Positions 38,119 through 47,666 are shown, counted from the stretch's first letter. The stretch: 64,000 nt of DNA from Candidatus Neomicrothrix sp. UBA881 (GCA_002294285.1 DBFL01000087.1:19972-83971); one strand, 5' to 3'. Numbers and translations are program-made. Notes: generated from the letters alone by a model not told the origin.

Positions 38119-39147
38119 TCAGATAGCGATTGCCCCGCCTACAACTTGATCTTCCTCATAAAAAACAACGCTTTGACCGGAAGCTACCTTCTGATGAGGT
38201 TCTTTCCATGTAAGTGAACCACCTTGCACACTGGCTGTTTCAGGTTTTCCATGTGCGCTTGTTTGAACGAGAAATTCCCCATTTATCTGTTTTGCAGACC
38301 ACACAGAGTCTCTGAATTCAGTTACTTTCACTAAAAGTTGTTCTGATGTTCCTACAGTTACAGTGGCTGTTTCAATGTCAACGCTGGTCGCATATCTTGG
38401 CCCTTTGCCACCAGCTAAAAGCATTCCTTTTCTCTGCCCAACGGTAACCAGTTCAATAGCCTCCACTTGACCCACTTCAGAGCCGTTTTCATCGATTACT
38501 CTGCCTGGAGTTAATGGAATCCTCTTAGCTAAAAAATCAGCTCTTCCTTTTTCGCGTGTGATAAAACAAACATCTTGACTGTCGGGTTTTGTAGCAACTC
38601 TGAGCCCCAGACTATTTGCCTTTTCCCTTACCTGATCTTTAGTCATTTCCCCCACGGGTAGGTGAAGAGATGAAATCTGATCTTGATTCAACATATAAAG
38701 AACATAGGACTGGTCTTTCGCTGCATCTTTAGCTCTAGCAATCCGTGATGTTCCATCTTCCCTTGTGGTTATTCGAGCGTGGTGACCAGTAACAATTTTG
38801 TCGAAACCAAGCGATTTTGCTCGATTTAGCAGGCGATCAAATTTAATATGTCTGTTGCATTCAATACACGGGTTAGGTGTCAATCCCGCAGAATGGGCCT
38901 CTACATAGGGACCGACTACATGCTTGTCAAAATCGTCTCCTAAATTGAATACGTGGTGTTCAATGCCTAGTGCATTGGCAGCTCTTCTTGCATCATCGAC
39001 ATCTGAAACGGAACAACAACCTGAGTCTGACTCTCCTCCCCATAGTCTAAGAGTTACCCCAACTACCTCATTGTTCGACTCACAAGCGAGAGCAGCTGCA
39101 ACTGATGAGTCCACTCCTCCCGACATAGCAACCATGACTCGTGCCAT
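38119..39147 (-). CDS. mnmA: tRNA-specific 2-thiouridylase
   Basis: 342 residues. PP-loop VAMSGGVDSSVAAAL at the N-terminus, the first catalytic Cys in TPNPCIECNRHIKF, the second in SQDVCFIT, and the C-terminal beta domain (GQRKGMLLAGG). It adds sulfur to U34 of tRNAs for Lys, Glu and Gln. The sulfur donor would be the cysteine desulfurase encoded immediately upstream, whose stop overlaps the mnmA start by one base. Confidence 0.96.
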   Translation of the reverse strand: MARVMVAMSGGVDSSVAAALACESNNEVVGVTLRLWGGESDSGCCSVSDVDDARRAANALGIEHHVFNLGDDFDKHVVGPYVEAHSAGLTPNPCIECNRHIKFDRLLNRAKSLGFDKIVTGHHARITTREDGTSRIARAKDAAKDQSYVLYMLNQDQISSLHLPVGEMTKDQVREKANSLGLRVATKPDSQDVCFITREKGRADFLAKRIPLTPGRVIDENGSEVGQVEAIELVTVGQRKGMLLAGGKGPRYATSVDIETATVTVGTSEQLLVKVTEFRDSVWSAKQINGEFLVQTSAHGKPETASVQGGSLTWKEPHQKVASGQSVVFYEEDQVVGGAIAI

Positions 39148-40280
39148 TAACTGAACTCCCTCAATTTTTCAACAGCCTTAGGAACGATCTCCAGTGCACA
39201 TTCTATTTCCTTATCGGTTGTAGCAATACCCAACGAAAATCTAATTGAACCTTCTGCTACTTTCACATCTATCCCCATTGCTTCTAAAACATGAGATGGT
39301 TCCTGAGCTCCGCTTGCACAAGATGAAGCTGCGCTGGCGTATATCCCTTTGTTTTCAAGAAGAAATAACAGAGATTCGTTTTCTATGTCTTTAAAACAGA
39401 TATGGGCAATCCCAGGTGTTCTTGGCGTTCCATCTGGGACCGTTCGACTTGTATCACTTACATTTTCTATCAATCCATTTTCCAGTTTATCCCTCAACAT
39501 AGTTACTCTCTTATGAACAACTGAACGTTCATCCTTTATTAAACGTGCTGCTTCGCCAAGACCTACTATCGCTGGAACGTTTTGAGTTCCACTTCGTCTT
39601 TCTCTCTCTTGCCCTCCTCCACGAATCACGGGTGACAAATTTACGCCATCTCTCAAAACTAGAGCTCCGGCACCTTTGGGTCCTCCGAACTTGTGCCCTG
39701 TAAGGCTAATTAAATGTGCTTTTTTCGATAATTCGGCAACATCCAACCAAGAAGTTGCTTGAACTGCATCTGTATGAATAAAGCTTTCAGGAGATTTTTC
39801 TGTTATCAGATCAGCAATCATGTCAATGTCATTAATGACTCCTGTCTCATTATTTACCATCATTATCGAGACCAAAGAAATATCAGCGATTGAATCCAAA
39901 AGGAAAGATAAATTTTCGAAATCTATCCTTCCAGTTGCATCTGTAGGGGCGATTATTCCTCCAGAGTCTCTAACTGGTTCCAGAACTGCTGGATGTTCAA
40001 CCGCAGAGCATATAGCCCGTCCTCCTTTGGCACCTAGAACTCCATCTATTGCCAAATTGTCTGACTCAGTTCCTCCACTAGTAAAAATAACATCGCCAGG
40101 TTCTGCATCCAATAAAGCAGCCACATTGTCTCTCGCGTCATCTATAGCTCGCCTTGCTTCACGTGCTAACCGATGGGAGCCAGAAGGGTTGCCTGGGTGG
40201 TTCGAAAGCCATGGCAGCATTGCTTGGATAACTTCTTCTCGTACTGGTGTACTAGCAGCATGGTCAAGATAAATATCCAT
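39147..40280 (-). CDS. Cysteine desulfurase (IscS/NifS family)
   Basis: 377 residues. PLP-binding Lys is in SLTGHKFGGPKGAGAL and the persulfide Cys in ASAASSCASGAQEPSHVLEAMG; the N-terminus DIYLDHAASTPVREEV is typical. It takes sulfur from cysteine for tRNA thiolation and Fe-S clusters. Coupling to mnmA indicates tRNA thiolation as one job; the NifU-like gene nearby suggests Fe-S assembly too. TAACCT ends six bases before its ATG. Confidence 0.95.
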   Translation of the reverse strand: MDIYLDHAASTPVREEVIQAMLPWLSNHPGNPSGSHRLAREARRAIDDARDNVAALLDAEPGDVIFTSGGTESDNLAIDGVLGAKGGRAICSAVEHPAVLEPVRDSGGIIAPTDATGRIDFENLSFLLDSIADISLVSIMMVNNETGVINDIDMIADLITEKSPESFIHTDAVQATSWLDVAELSKKAHLISLTGHKFGGPKGAGALVLRDGVNLSPVIRGGGQERERRSGTQNVPAIVGLGEAARLIKDERSVVHKRVTMLRDKLENGLIENVSDTSRTVPDGTPRTPGIAHICFKDIENESLLFLLENKGIYASAASSCASGAQEPSHVLEAMGIDVKVAEGSIRFSLGIATTDKEIECALEIVPKAVEKLREFS

Positions 40281-40286
40281 TCTCTT

Positions 40287-40292
40287 AGGTTA
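40287..40292 (-). promoter_or_regulatory. -10 box TAACCT of the cysteine desulfurase gene
   Basis: TAACCT, six bases (AAGAGA), then the ATG at 40280; the same box sequence as in front of the PASTA kinase. Confidence 0.5.
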
Positions 40293-40333
40293 AAGGGAAC
40301 TGCTTTACACGCAAAAAATCGGCATAATTAAGA

Positions 40334-40774
40334 ATGGTTCATATAAAACTGGAAATTGAAATAAATGCTCCTGTTACACAGGTTTGGGACGATATTTCAG
40401 ATATTCAAACCCATGTCAACTGGATGTCAGATGCTTCGGAAATTAGTTTTACCTCTGAGCAGACTGAAGGAGTAGGGACAATCTTTAACTGTGAAACAAC
40501 TGTTGGACCGCTTAGAACAACCGACAAAATGCAAATAACTGAATGGATCCCAAATGAATTGATGGCCATCAGCCATAACGGTCTCGTCGCAGGAAAAGGT
40601 AAATTCAAACTGGAGGAAACTCCAGATTTAAAAACTCTTTTCAAATGGGAGGAGAACCTTGATTTCCCTTTTTATTTGGGTGGAAAAATCACCGGTTACT
40701 TTGCGAAACCCGTCTTAAAAAGAATTTGGCAAAAAAATCTATACAAATTAAAACAACTGGTTGAAAACCCCTAG
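40334..40774 (+). CDS. SRPBCC-fold (polyketide cyclase/CoxG-like) protein
   Basis: 146 residues with the START-like helix-grip pattern: strand IKLEIEINAPVTQVWDDISD, then HVNWMSDASEISF, GVGTIFNCETTVGP and a long C-terminal helix ending KNLYKLKQLVENP. Such proteins bind hydrophobic ligands. No catalytic residues are apparent. It stands alone between the divergent cysteine desulfurase and the convergent rhomboid gene, 9 bases from the latter. CATAAT lies 5 bases before the start. Confidence 0.75.
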   Translation: MVHIKLEIEINAPVTQVWDDISDIQTHVNWMSDASEISFTSEQTEGVGTIFNCETTVGPLRTTDKMQITEWIPNELMAISHNGLVAGKGKFKLEETPDLKTLFKWEENLDFPFYLGGKITGYFAKPVLKRIWQKNLYKLKQLVENP

Positions 40775-40783
40775 ATGCCATAT

Positions 40784-41686
40784 TCATCCCAGTATGGGGT
40801 TATACCAATAACGTGACGCCCAAATAGACACAATCCCAAAAGTAATTGCTATCACCAAAGGAACGAAACGTTTTACATATGTCGGTAGATCCCTTGTATG
40901 CATCTCGTCGATCAGCCATCCAAGAAGCAACCCGCCCAGTAGACCACCTATATGTCCTCCAACCGAGATATTAGGTCTAGCGAATGTGAAAATTAAATTT
41001 ATAACTAGCAGACTTCCTATTCCGTTTGACCAAGGGCTTAAACCCCGACGCAACTGGTAGACAACAGTGGCACCCATCAATCCAAAAACTGCCCCTGAAG
41101 CACCAACAGTTAACACCTTGGGATCTAACAACATCACTCCCAACACACCCGACAGTAACGAGCCAAAGTACAAAAGCAAATAGCTCGTCACTCCTAAAAG
41201 CCTCTCTAGCTGACTCCCTAGCATCCACAAGAGAAACATATTAAATGCCAAATGGATTACACCTGCATGAAGAAAGCCTCCTGTAATCATCCTCCACCAT
41301 TCACCGCCTGCAACTCCATCGATGCACTCACCAGAAAAAACAAAAACTCGAGCGCATCCGACCAACGCGAAATCGCGCGTTATATCTCCACCGCCTACAC
41401 CTAACGATCCTCCTTTTAAAAGAGTTAGTAAAAACGCCATAAGATTTACTGATATAAGTGATCTGGTAGTCAATGACTGTTCTGAAATATTTCCAAATCT
41501 CCTGCTGGGACGCGAGAAAGAAGTTCGTTGTCTTCGCGAGTGGATACTCTGTGGTGCTACGCATGCTGGACAGTGAAAGCCGACGGAAGCCGTATGCATG
41601 CATTCCGCGCAGATTCTACGATCACAACGCTGACAAGTGACTCCGGCATATCGGTCTGAATGCCAATAACAAAATTTACTGGTCAT
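40784..41686 (-). CDS. Rhomboid intramembrane serine protease with N-terminal zinc finger
   Basis: 300 residues. Residues 5-45 hold a B-box-like zinc finger (CYWHSDRY..C..C..C..C). The rhomboid core follows: WRMITGGFLHAGVIHLAFNMFLLW, catalytic Ser in VGASGAVFGLMG and His in GGHIGGLLGGLLLGW, with six to seven helices. It cleaves membrane proteins within the bilayer; substrates are unknown. The zinc-finger fusion is common in actinobacterial rhomboids. It lies 7 bases after the NifU-like gene. Confidence 0.88.
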   Translation of the reverse strand: MTSKFCYWHSDRYAGVTCQRCDRRICAECMHTASVGFHCPACVAPQSIHSRRQRTSFSRPSRRFGNISEQSLTTRSLISVNLMAFLLTLLKGGSLGVGGGDITRDFALVGCARVFVFSGECIDGVAGGEWWRMITGGFLHAGVIHLAFNMFLLWMLGSQLERLLGVTSYLLLYFGSLLSGVLGVMLLDPKVLTVGASGAVFGLMGATVVYQLRRGLSPWSNGIGSLLVINLIFTFARPNISVGGHIGGLLGGLLLGWLIDEMHTRDLPTYVKRFVPLVIAITFGIVSIWASRYWYNPILG

Positions 41687-41693
41687 CTAATTC

Positions 41694-41993
41694 CTAAAGA
41701 GTTACTGCTGTTCCTTCTTCTGCTGAAGCTTCACCTATATTGAGGACAGAAGTAACCTCAGGAACCCTTTCTTTTAACACTCTCTCTATTCCTGCTTTAA
41801 TCGTCTGGTCTGATGAATCACAAGTTATGCAAGCTCCAATTAATTCAACAGTCACTTCTCCAGTTTTTTCATTCACACCATGTAGAACTACATCACCTTC
41901 ATCTGCTTGAAGGGCAGGTCGTATAATTTCGATTACATCTTTTACAAGAGTTTCTAATCTTCTATCTGAATCTTTTTCTGAATCATCTGCCAT
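41694..41993 (-). CDS. NifU-like (Nfu) Fe-S scaffold domain protein
   Basis: 99 residues made of a single NifU C-terminal domain: VKDVIEIIRPALQADEGDVVLHGV then the cluster-binding CITC in IGACITCDSSDQTIKAGIERVLKERVPEV. It carries and transfers Fe-S clusters. No IscU/SufU domain is fused. The acidic ending EASAEEGTAV is unremarkable. It is transcribed towards the rhomboid gene. Confidence 0.9.
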   Translation of the reverse strand: MADDSEKDSDRRLETLVKDVIEIIRPALQADEGDVVLHGVNEKTGEVTVELIGACITCDSSDQTIKAGIERVLKERVPEVTSVLNIGEASAEEGTAVTL

Positions 41994-42049
41994 ATATACA
42001 GTTTCGCATGACTATCGGCCGACTACACCCACTTCTGTAAGATTGACAA

Positions 42050-42055
42050 TATTCT
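42050..42055 (+). promoter_or_regulatory. -10 box TATTCT of the small membrane protein gene
   Basis: TATTCT, six bases (TAAAAG), then ATG 42062. It supports a real gene for an ORF that could otherwise be dismissed as too short. Confidence 0.5.
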
Positions 42056-42061
42056 TAAAAG

Positions 42062-42244
42062 ATGAAATTTTTACATCATGTGGTAGCACACCAAGGTGGA
42101 TGGGATGAAATTCTACTTGTCGTGGCTCCTCTGGGTTTAATTGCCTGGCTGCTTTGGGGAGCCAATCGGAAAGCGGAAAAAATGAAACACGATGATGGAT
42201 CAGATTTAACAACGGAAAACGATTCTATTTCTCCTGATAATTGA
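42062..42244 (+). CDS. Small single-helix membrane protein, unknown
   Basis: 60 residues. A His-containing N-terminus ([16 protein letters not shown]), one clear membrane helix ([20 protein letters not shown], ~17-36), then a basic and an acidic cytoplasmic tail. The positive-inside rule puts the N-terminus outside. No family recognised. Its 3' end overlaps the convergent murA by 20 bases. The TATTCT box and helix make it credible, although it is short. Confidence 0.6.
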   Translation: MKFLHHVVAHQGGWDEILLVVAPLGLIAWLLWGANRKAEKMKHDDGSDLTTENDSISPDN

Positions 42245-43544
42245 GGAATTCAATCTCTGCGCCCAAAGAATGTAAGTTCCCTACTAAATCCTGATAACCG
42301 CGCTCTATATGACTAGCCGACCCAACTAAAGTTTCTCCTTCTGCTGCTAATCCAGCCAAGACTAAAGCAGCCCCCGCTCGTATATCGGGAGCTCTAACAG
42401 GCGCCCCTGAAAGTCTTTCAACTCCTCGCACAACAGCATGATGACCCTCAGCACGTATATCTGCACCCATCCTGATCAGTTCATCAACATAACGAAATCT
42501 TCCAGCAAAAATATTTTCAGTAACGATTCCTACTCCATCCGAAATTGAAAGCAATGTAACTAAAAAAGGTTTGTAGTCAGTAGCAACTCCCGGATATGGC
42601 AATGTTGCCAAATCAATCGATTGGAGCCTTTGGGAAACAGTCACACTAATTCCTGAATCAACTTGTTCAATCTCTATTCCCATCTCTTTTAATTTTTCAG
42701 TGAGCATTTCCATATGGTCTAACCGAGCTTCTTCTATGACAATATGACCTCCTGTCATTCCTAAAGCTGAGATGTAAGTAGCTGCTTCAATTCGATCTGG
42801 AATGACAGTATGTTCGACTGGTTCTAAATGATCGACTCCTTGAATTTGAAGAGTTGAAGTTCCTTCTCCAGTAATTTGCGCCCCCATACTGTTTAGAAAA
42901 TCTACAAGGTCAACTATTTCAGGTTCACGCGCAGCGTTTTCTATAAGTGTCGCCCCTTCTGCCAAGACCGCTGCCATAAGCAAATTTTCAGTAGCACCAA
43001 CACTGGGAAAGCTAAGTAATACTTTTCCTCCAACTAGTTTTTCAGCAACACCTTCTATGTATCCATGACTACTGCTGAAAGTAACCCCTAGCTCCTCCAA
43101 GCCTTTCAAATGCATATCTATAGGCCTGTGTCCAAAATCATCTCCACCTGGTACTGATACTTTTGCTTTTTTAAATCGTGCCAATAGAGGTCCCAAAACT
43201 ACTATCGAGGCTCTCATTCTCTCGACTAATTCATAGGGGGCTACTGGATGCATCTCTTCAGGTATTTCTATTATCATCACATCGTTTTGGTGTGTGATTG
43301 AAGCCCCCATTGTTTCAAGCAAATCTGACATCAAACGGACATCTGCAATATGTGGAACATTATTTATTACATACTTTCCAGGTGCCAAAAGCGAAGCAGC
43401 CATAATTTTCAGTACCGAATTCTTTGCTCCGGAAACTCTTACATTCCCCGACAAACCTGATGATTGCTGAATACGAATCACCTGATCTTCCTCAAAATGT
43501 GAAGAAGATGTTCCAAATTCAGAAGAAAAAGAATTACTTGTCAC
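42225..43544 (-). CDS. murA: UDP-GlcNAc 1-carboxyvinyltransferase, Asp variant
   Basis: 439 residues. EPSP-synthase-fold enzyme for the first committed step of peptidoglycan synthesis: [26 protein letters not shown] at the start, [14 protein letters not shown], and [22 protein letters not shown]. In most bacteria the residue after PGG is Cys, which fosfomycin alkylates; here it is Asp135 (codon 43142-43140). The same change makes mycobacterial MurA insensitive to fosfomycin, so intrinsic resistance is expected. CATACT ends six bases before its GTG start, a relaxed form of the leaderless box. Confidence 0.96.
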   Translation of the reverse strand: MTSNSFSSEFGTSSSHFEEDQVIRIQQSSGLSGNVRVSGAKNSVLKIMAASLLAPGKYVINNVPHIADVRLMSDLLETMGASITHQNDVMIIEIPEEMHPVAPYELVERMRASIVVLGPLLARFKKAKVSVPGGDDFGHRPIDMHLKGLEELGVTFSSSHGYIEGVAEKLVGGKVLLSFPSVGATENLLMAAVLAEGATLIENAAREPEIVDLVDFLNSMGAQITGEGTSTLQIQGVDHLEPVEHTVIPDRIEAATYISALGMTGGHIVIEEARLDHMEMLTEKLKEMGIEIEQVDSGISVTVSQRLQSIDLATLPYPGVATDYKPFLVTLLSISDGVGIVTENIFAGRFRYVDELIRMGADIRAEGHHAVVRGVERLSGAPVRAPDIRAGAALVLAGLAAEGETLVGSASHIERGYQDLVGNLHSLGAEIEFLNYQEK

Positions 43545-43550
43545 GATTTA

Positions 43551-43556
43551 AGTATG
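43551..43556 (-). promoter_or_regulatory. Possible -10 box CATACT of murA
   Basis: CATACT, six bases (TAAATC), then GTG 43544. It differs from TANNNT only at the first base. Confidence 0.35.
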
Positions 43557-43637
43557 CTTCGCTGTCAGCGAAGTTTGCATTCAGATGCAATTATTCAAGC
43601 AAAAAGATTAAATTAAAATAACGGAAATTGGGAAAGC

Positions 43638-45179
43638 GTGTTTAAGCGAGACAAACAGCTAACAATAACTAGAACTCTTAATGACAAAGAATTAGCAGCA
43701 TTAAGAGAACCTCGCAACGATCTCGTAGCTGAAAGGCCTGTTGGCGAAGATAGATATGAATTGCTACACGGTCCCTTTTCAAAATACGAAAGAACAATCA
43801 GTGTAAATTCTGAATCCAAAGAAGTTAACCACGTTCATGAAACTTTCTCATGGCGGCTTTCGATTCCATTTTGGGGAGTCTTTTTTTCATTTTTGGTCGG
43901 AAAGTCACTACCCAAGAGATCGAAACCATGGTGGGCACCTCCAGATCGTCTAAATGAACGTTCCGCTAAAGTTTTAGGAATACTCGCCTGTGTTCAAGTA
44001 ATTGACGGTTATCTGGGCTCTGTAATAACCCAAACAATAACCTTTGCGGCCGATGAATTTGACCACAGCTCTTCTGCACAAGGAATCACGCTTGCGGTTG
44101 TTCGCGTAGGTGTCCTGCTGTCTCTAGGGGTTCTTGTAATTGCAGACAAGAAAGGGCGTCGTAACGTACTTTTGCTTGCACTCGTACTTTCGATCATCAC
44201 TACAGCTTTAGGTTCTTTTTCATCTGGACTTTGGTTTCTTGGAAGCACACAATTAATTGCTCGTGGCTTGACCACAGGAATGGGAATTTTAATAGGGGTA
44301 ATTGCTGCTGAGGAGTTACCAAAAGGATCGAGAGCTTATGGGGTTAGCATGCTTTCATTATCCGCAGCCTTGGGTGCAGGTATCTCAGTATGGGTATTGC
44401 CTATTGCTGACTTGAACGAAAAAGGTTGGAGAATTGTGTACCTGGTTCCACTACTCTTTTTGCTGCCATTGATTAAAGTCACTAAAAACCTTCCGGAATC
44501 ACTGCGTTACCAGGCCAACTCAAAAACCCTCCCAAAAAACCCATCTAAATCGTCGGATGAAAATGAACCTTTCGTTAATAGACGTCTTTTCTTACTGGCT
44601 TCTGTAGGTTTTCTCCTTTTAATTTTTGCTGCACCTGCATCACAGTTTCAAAATGATTTTCTGAGAGAATACAGAGGATATTCCGCTTCGGGAATCACTG
44701 CTTATTGGCTTCTAACTTCAACCCCAGCGGGGATCGCTATATTTTTAGCCGGTCGTTTTGCGGATACCCACGGAAGAAAGAAAATCGCTACATCAGGCCT
44801 TTTGGGCGGAACACTTTTTATTGTTCTCAGTTACTACTTTTCCGGGATTTTAATGTGGACCAGTCATTTATTCGGAGCTGTACTAGGTTCCCTTACAGTT
44901 GCGTTAGGCGTATATGGGCCGGAACTTTTCTCAACAAACCGAAGGGCTAGATCTAATGGTGTCATTGTCGCATTTAGTGTGTTGGGAAGTGCAACCGGTC
45001 TTCTGCTTGTAGGTTCGATGACTGACTTTTTCAATAGCTACGGTCATGCTTTTTCTATTACAGCTGTTGGCCCAGTTTTTGCTGCAGTATTAGTGATGCT
45101 TAAATTTCCTGAAACTGCGAAAATCGAACTAGAAGATCTCAACCCGGGAGATGTAAGACCTGAAAATGATGGCGACTGA
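43638..45179 (+). CDS. MFS transporter
   Basis: 513 residues from GTG with GGGAAA upstream. An unusual ~100-residue soluble N-terminal part precedes the membrane domain. Twelve helices follow, with an MFS-like loop VIADKKGRRNVLLLALVLS between helices 2 and 3 and its pseudo-repeat FADTHGRKKIATSGLLGG after helix 8. The central cytoplasmic loop contains KTLPKNPSKSSDENEP. Substrate unknown; the layout fits sugar/organic-acid or drug MFS families. It ends 2 bases from the convergent hydrolase. Confidence 0.85.
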   Translation: MFKRDKQLTITRTLNDKELAALREPRNDLVAERPVGEDRYELLHGPFSKYERTISVNSESKEVNHVHETFSWRLSIPFWGVFFSFLVGKSLPKRSKPWWAPPDRLNERSAKVLGILACVQVIDGYLGSVITQTITFAADEFDHSSSAQGITLAVVRVGVLLSLGVLVIADKKGRRNVLLLALVLSIITTALGSFSSGLWFLGSTQLIARGLTTGMGILIGVIAAEELPKGSRAYGVSMLSLSAALGAGISVWVLPIADLNEKGWRIVYLVPLLFLLPLIKVTKNLPESLRYQANSKTLPKNPSKSSDENEPFVNRRLFLLASVGFLLLIFAAPASQFQNDFLREYRGYSASGITAYWLLTSTPAGIAIFLAGRFADTHGRKKIATSGLLGGTLFIVLSYYFSGILMWTSHLFGAVLGSLTVALGVYGPELFSTNRRARSNGVIVAFSVLGSATGLLLVGSMTDFFNSYGHAFSITAVGPVFAAVLVMLKFPETAKIELEDLNPGDVRPENDGD

Positions 45180-45181
45180 AT

Positions 45182-45751
45182 TCAATTAAAAGAAGCCACC
45201 CAAGACTTTATTTGATCACTGATCGATTCCTCTAAACCTTTTAATCCGTGATCTGCTCCTTCAAACCACTTAGTTGTTACCGGACCGCGGATTTTTTTAA
45301 CATGTTTTTGAAACTCTGACTTGGAACCAAATGGATCCTTTTCGCCAGAGATAAATAAACACGGAACTTCAATTTTGCCAAAATGACCTGTTCTAAGTTT
45401 TTCTGGCTCTTTTGGGGGATGCAACGGATAGCTGATAAGAATCAGCCCTATAGCAGGAAGCCCTTCTGCGACAGCCATTGAACACATTCGACCACCCATA
45501 CTTCTACCTCCGAGAAGGAGGTTGCCTGCGTTTAATCCATATTTTTCTGCCATTTTGTTGGAAGCTTCAGCTATTGATTCAATCAATCTCGGAGCACGGT
45601 CAGGAGGAAATTTTCGCCCTTGTTCTACATATGGGAAATTCATTCTTTCTACAGGTAATGGAGCCATCTTTTTTTCGATAGCTACCAAGCTTTGATGATT
45701 TCGATCACTTCCTGCACCATGAGTCAGCATTATTCCCGAAGGTCTGGGCAT
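45182..45751 (-). CDS. Alpha/beta hydrolase, KANL3/Tex30-like
   Basis: 189 residues from ATG 45751; a TTG at 45775 would add 8. TACGAT lies six bases before ATG 45751, supporting that start. Features: LTHGAGSDRNHQSL with the oxyanion loop, nucleophile Ser in LLGGRSMGGRMCSM, Asp in FISGEKDPFGS, and His in FEGADHGLKGLEES. Dienelactone-hydrolase-like esterases of this size are widespread and poorly characterised. Confidence 0.8.
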   Translation of the reverse strand: MPRPSGIMLTHGAGSDRNHQSLVAIEKKMAPLPVERMNFPYVEQGRKFPPDRAPRLIESIAEASNKMAEKYGLNAGNLLLGGRSMGGRMCSMAVAEGLPAIGLILISYPLHPPKEPEKLRTGHFGKIEVPCLFISGEKDPFGSKSEFQKHVKKIRGPVTTKWFEGADHGLKGLEESISDQIKSWVASFN

Positions 45752-45757
45752 TCGCCG

Positions 45758-45763
45758 ATCGTA
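45758..45763 (-). promoter_or_regulatory. -10 box TACGAT of the alpha/beta hydrolase gene
   Basis: TACGAT, six bases (CGGCGA), then ATG 45751. It decides the start against TTG 45775. Confidence 0.45.
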
Positions 45764-45819
45764 TATTGATTTCAAGCTAGTCGGTGGAATGTCGTAGCCG
45801 TAAGGAGCTAATATTTTTT

Positions 45820-46794
45820 ATGCAAGAAAATCAGTCTCACGCCGAAATGCTTGTTTCAATGACTGGAAAGATGGTCATACCGGCAGAAGAATTTGCTGGT
45901 AGCAGTCGCCTTCATCCAAATGGAAAACCAAAAGGTGCTTTTCGGGATTCCTTGCGAAAGATACCCAATTTCAGAAATTTTTTGTCAGTAACGCTGGGTT
46001 TGAGTTTTCCGCCTTTGATTGTTTGGCTAGTAGTCAGTTTTAGTCATCCTCTAACTTGGATAATTGCGATAGTGGGAATGGCTTTAGCACAAAATCGTCT
46101 TTTTATTTTTCACCACGAAGCTGCGCATAGGCTACTTTTTTCTAATCGAAAATTTAATGACTTTATTGGTATCCGTCTAATAGGATGGCTTACTTTTGGT
46201 TCAGGAAGCCATGGGTATCGAATAGGTCACATAAAACATCATAGGAATGAATTCGGCCCCGAGGAACCAGACTTTATTCTTTACAGTTTCTATCCAATCT
46301 CTAAAAGTTCAATGATCAGGAAGTTACTTCGGGATGTAAGTGGTATATCTGCCTTGAGAATTATCAAACCAAGATTTAAACAACTTAAGAAAGCTAGACG
46401 TTTACGTTTAACGATTTCTTTTCTCTCTGGACAAATTAGTATCGCGATTTTATTCTGGCTTTTTTGCAGCCTGACAATGTATCTATTTCTTTGGCTGCTT
46501 CCGTGGGCATGTGTTTATCAACTCTTAAATAGGATCAGAGCGATTAGCGAGCATGGAGGAATGACCCAATCTTCAGATAGACGTGAAACTACTCACTACG
46601 TCAAACAAAGTCGTATGGCAGCTTTTTTTATAACGCCTTTCAATGTCGGCTACCACCTAGCCCATCATGTGGACATGCTGGTTCCTTCTAAAAATCTTCC
46701 CATTCTGAACAAGGCACTTTTAGAAGATGGTTACATTACCTCTAGTCGTATTTGGCCTAACTATCGCTCCCTTTGGAAAGCTTTAGTTAACTAA
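45820..46794 (+). CDS. Membrane fatty-acid desaturase
   Basis: 324 residues from ATG 45820 (an upstream GTG at 45784 is less likely). The three His boxes of di-iron desaturases are present: HHEAAH in FIFHHEAAHRLLFS, HIKHHRN, and HLAHHVDM near the C-terminus, with paired helices between. It inserts a double bond in membrane lipids or a related lipid using O2. TAATAT lies five bases before the ATG, close to the leaderless spacing; an AAGGAG 12 bases upstream is rather far for a ribosome-binding site. Confidence 0.85.
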   Translation: MQENQSHAEMLVSMTGKMVIPAEEFAGSSRLHPNGKPKGAFRDSLRKIPNFRNFLSVTLGLSFPPLIVWLVVSFSHPLTWIIAIVGMALAQNRLFIFHHEAAHRLLFSNRKFNDFIGIRLIGWLTFGSGSHGYRIGHIKHHRNEFGPEEPDFILYSFYPISKSSMIRKLLRDVSGISALRIIKPRFKQLKKARRLRLTISFLSGQISIAILFWLFCSLTMYLFLWLLPWACVYQLLNRIRAISEHGGMTQSSDRRETTHYVKQSRMAAFFITPFNVGYHLAHHVDMLVPSKNLPILNKALLEDGYITSSRIWPNYRSLWKALVN

Positions 46795-46810
46795 ATTGTT
46801 AATTTCTATT

Positions 46811-47566
46811 TCAGATCAAAATTCGCAAGACTTCAGATAATCCACCTGCTTGTAATCGAATTTCTTCTTCATCAGCAGATCCTTCCGACAACAAAGCAAC
46901 TAATTCAGCGGATCTATTGCCAATGTCATCCCACTGATTTGCTTCGATTCCAAAAGGAGGCCTGTGCTCAACTAGAACTGGAGTTAAACGTAGCAACTCT
47001 CCCACCCCAATATCATCTCGATAATCACGCCTCAGCCGATCACATGCGACAAAAACTTCAGTTAAAAGTGAATTGGCATCTAACCCCTCAAGGTCCGGAC
47101 GTTCATCATTTACTACTTGGAATGCATCAAGTGCTGTTTCAACCGCTTCTTCATCAGATTCTTCAACTAAAAGTCCACCTCCTAAAACAAATTCATGGGG
47201 GATGCCAAGACGTACTAGTAGAGCGCTAAAGGAGGTCTGCTCAGAGTCTGACCATCCTGATGTGTCATATTCAATTTTTTCGACTTCTGGTGCAAGTGTG
47301 GGTAGAGAAGTTGTTTCAGCTTCTTCAATTAATTGATCCACTAATTCCTCATCTTCTTCACGAACCACCAAGGTAGCTCCCTGCCAAACATGAGGAACTT
47401 CTTTAAGAAGTAGCAACTGATCAAGAACCAATCGAGTTTCTCCTGCCCACTCATGCAGTTCATACTCGATTTCAGCAGCTGCAGTTTCTTCTACCTGATC
47501 TTTTCCCTCCGGTTCTAAAGAACGGTCAATTGGTTCACCTTTACCTTGCCTCTTCGACCATTTCAT
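46811..47566 (-). CDS. Acidic protein with an internal tandem repeat, unknown function
   Basis: 251 residues, strongly acidic, no membrane segment. Two ~52-residue repeats are visible at about 34-84 and 99-150: each begins EY followed by W, then a helix, the motif V/I-PH-x-x-x-x-G-x-x-L-V-V/E, and an acidic helix (EEDEELVDQLIEEAE, EESDEEAVETALDAFQ). The repeat pattern recalls the small DUF2007 'putative signal transducing protein' fold, but I cannot confirm it. The remaining C-terminal ~95 residues are helical. It is divergent from glpX. Confidence 0.65.
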   Translation of the reverse strand: MKWSKRQGKGEPIDRSLEPEGKDQVEETAAAEIEYELHEWAGETRLVLDQLLLLKEVPHVWQGATLVVREEDEELVDQLIEEAETTSLPTLAPEVEKIEYDTSGWSDSEQTSFSALLVRLGIPHEFVLGGGLLVEESDEEAVETALDAFQVVNDERPDLEGLDANSLLTEVFVACDRLRRDYRDDIGVGELLRLTPVLVEHRPPFGIEANQWDDIGNRSAELVALLSEGSADEEEIRLQAGGLSEVLRILI

Positions 47567-47666
47567 TCTCTTATACTGGCATCTTTGCCTTCTAAAAAGC
47601 TAAACAGAGAATAATCCTTTATGCGAAATGCACAAGAACTTCCATAAGACGCTAACGTCGCATCTA

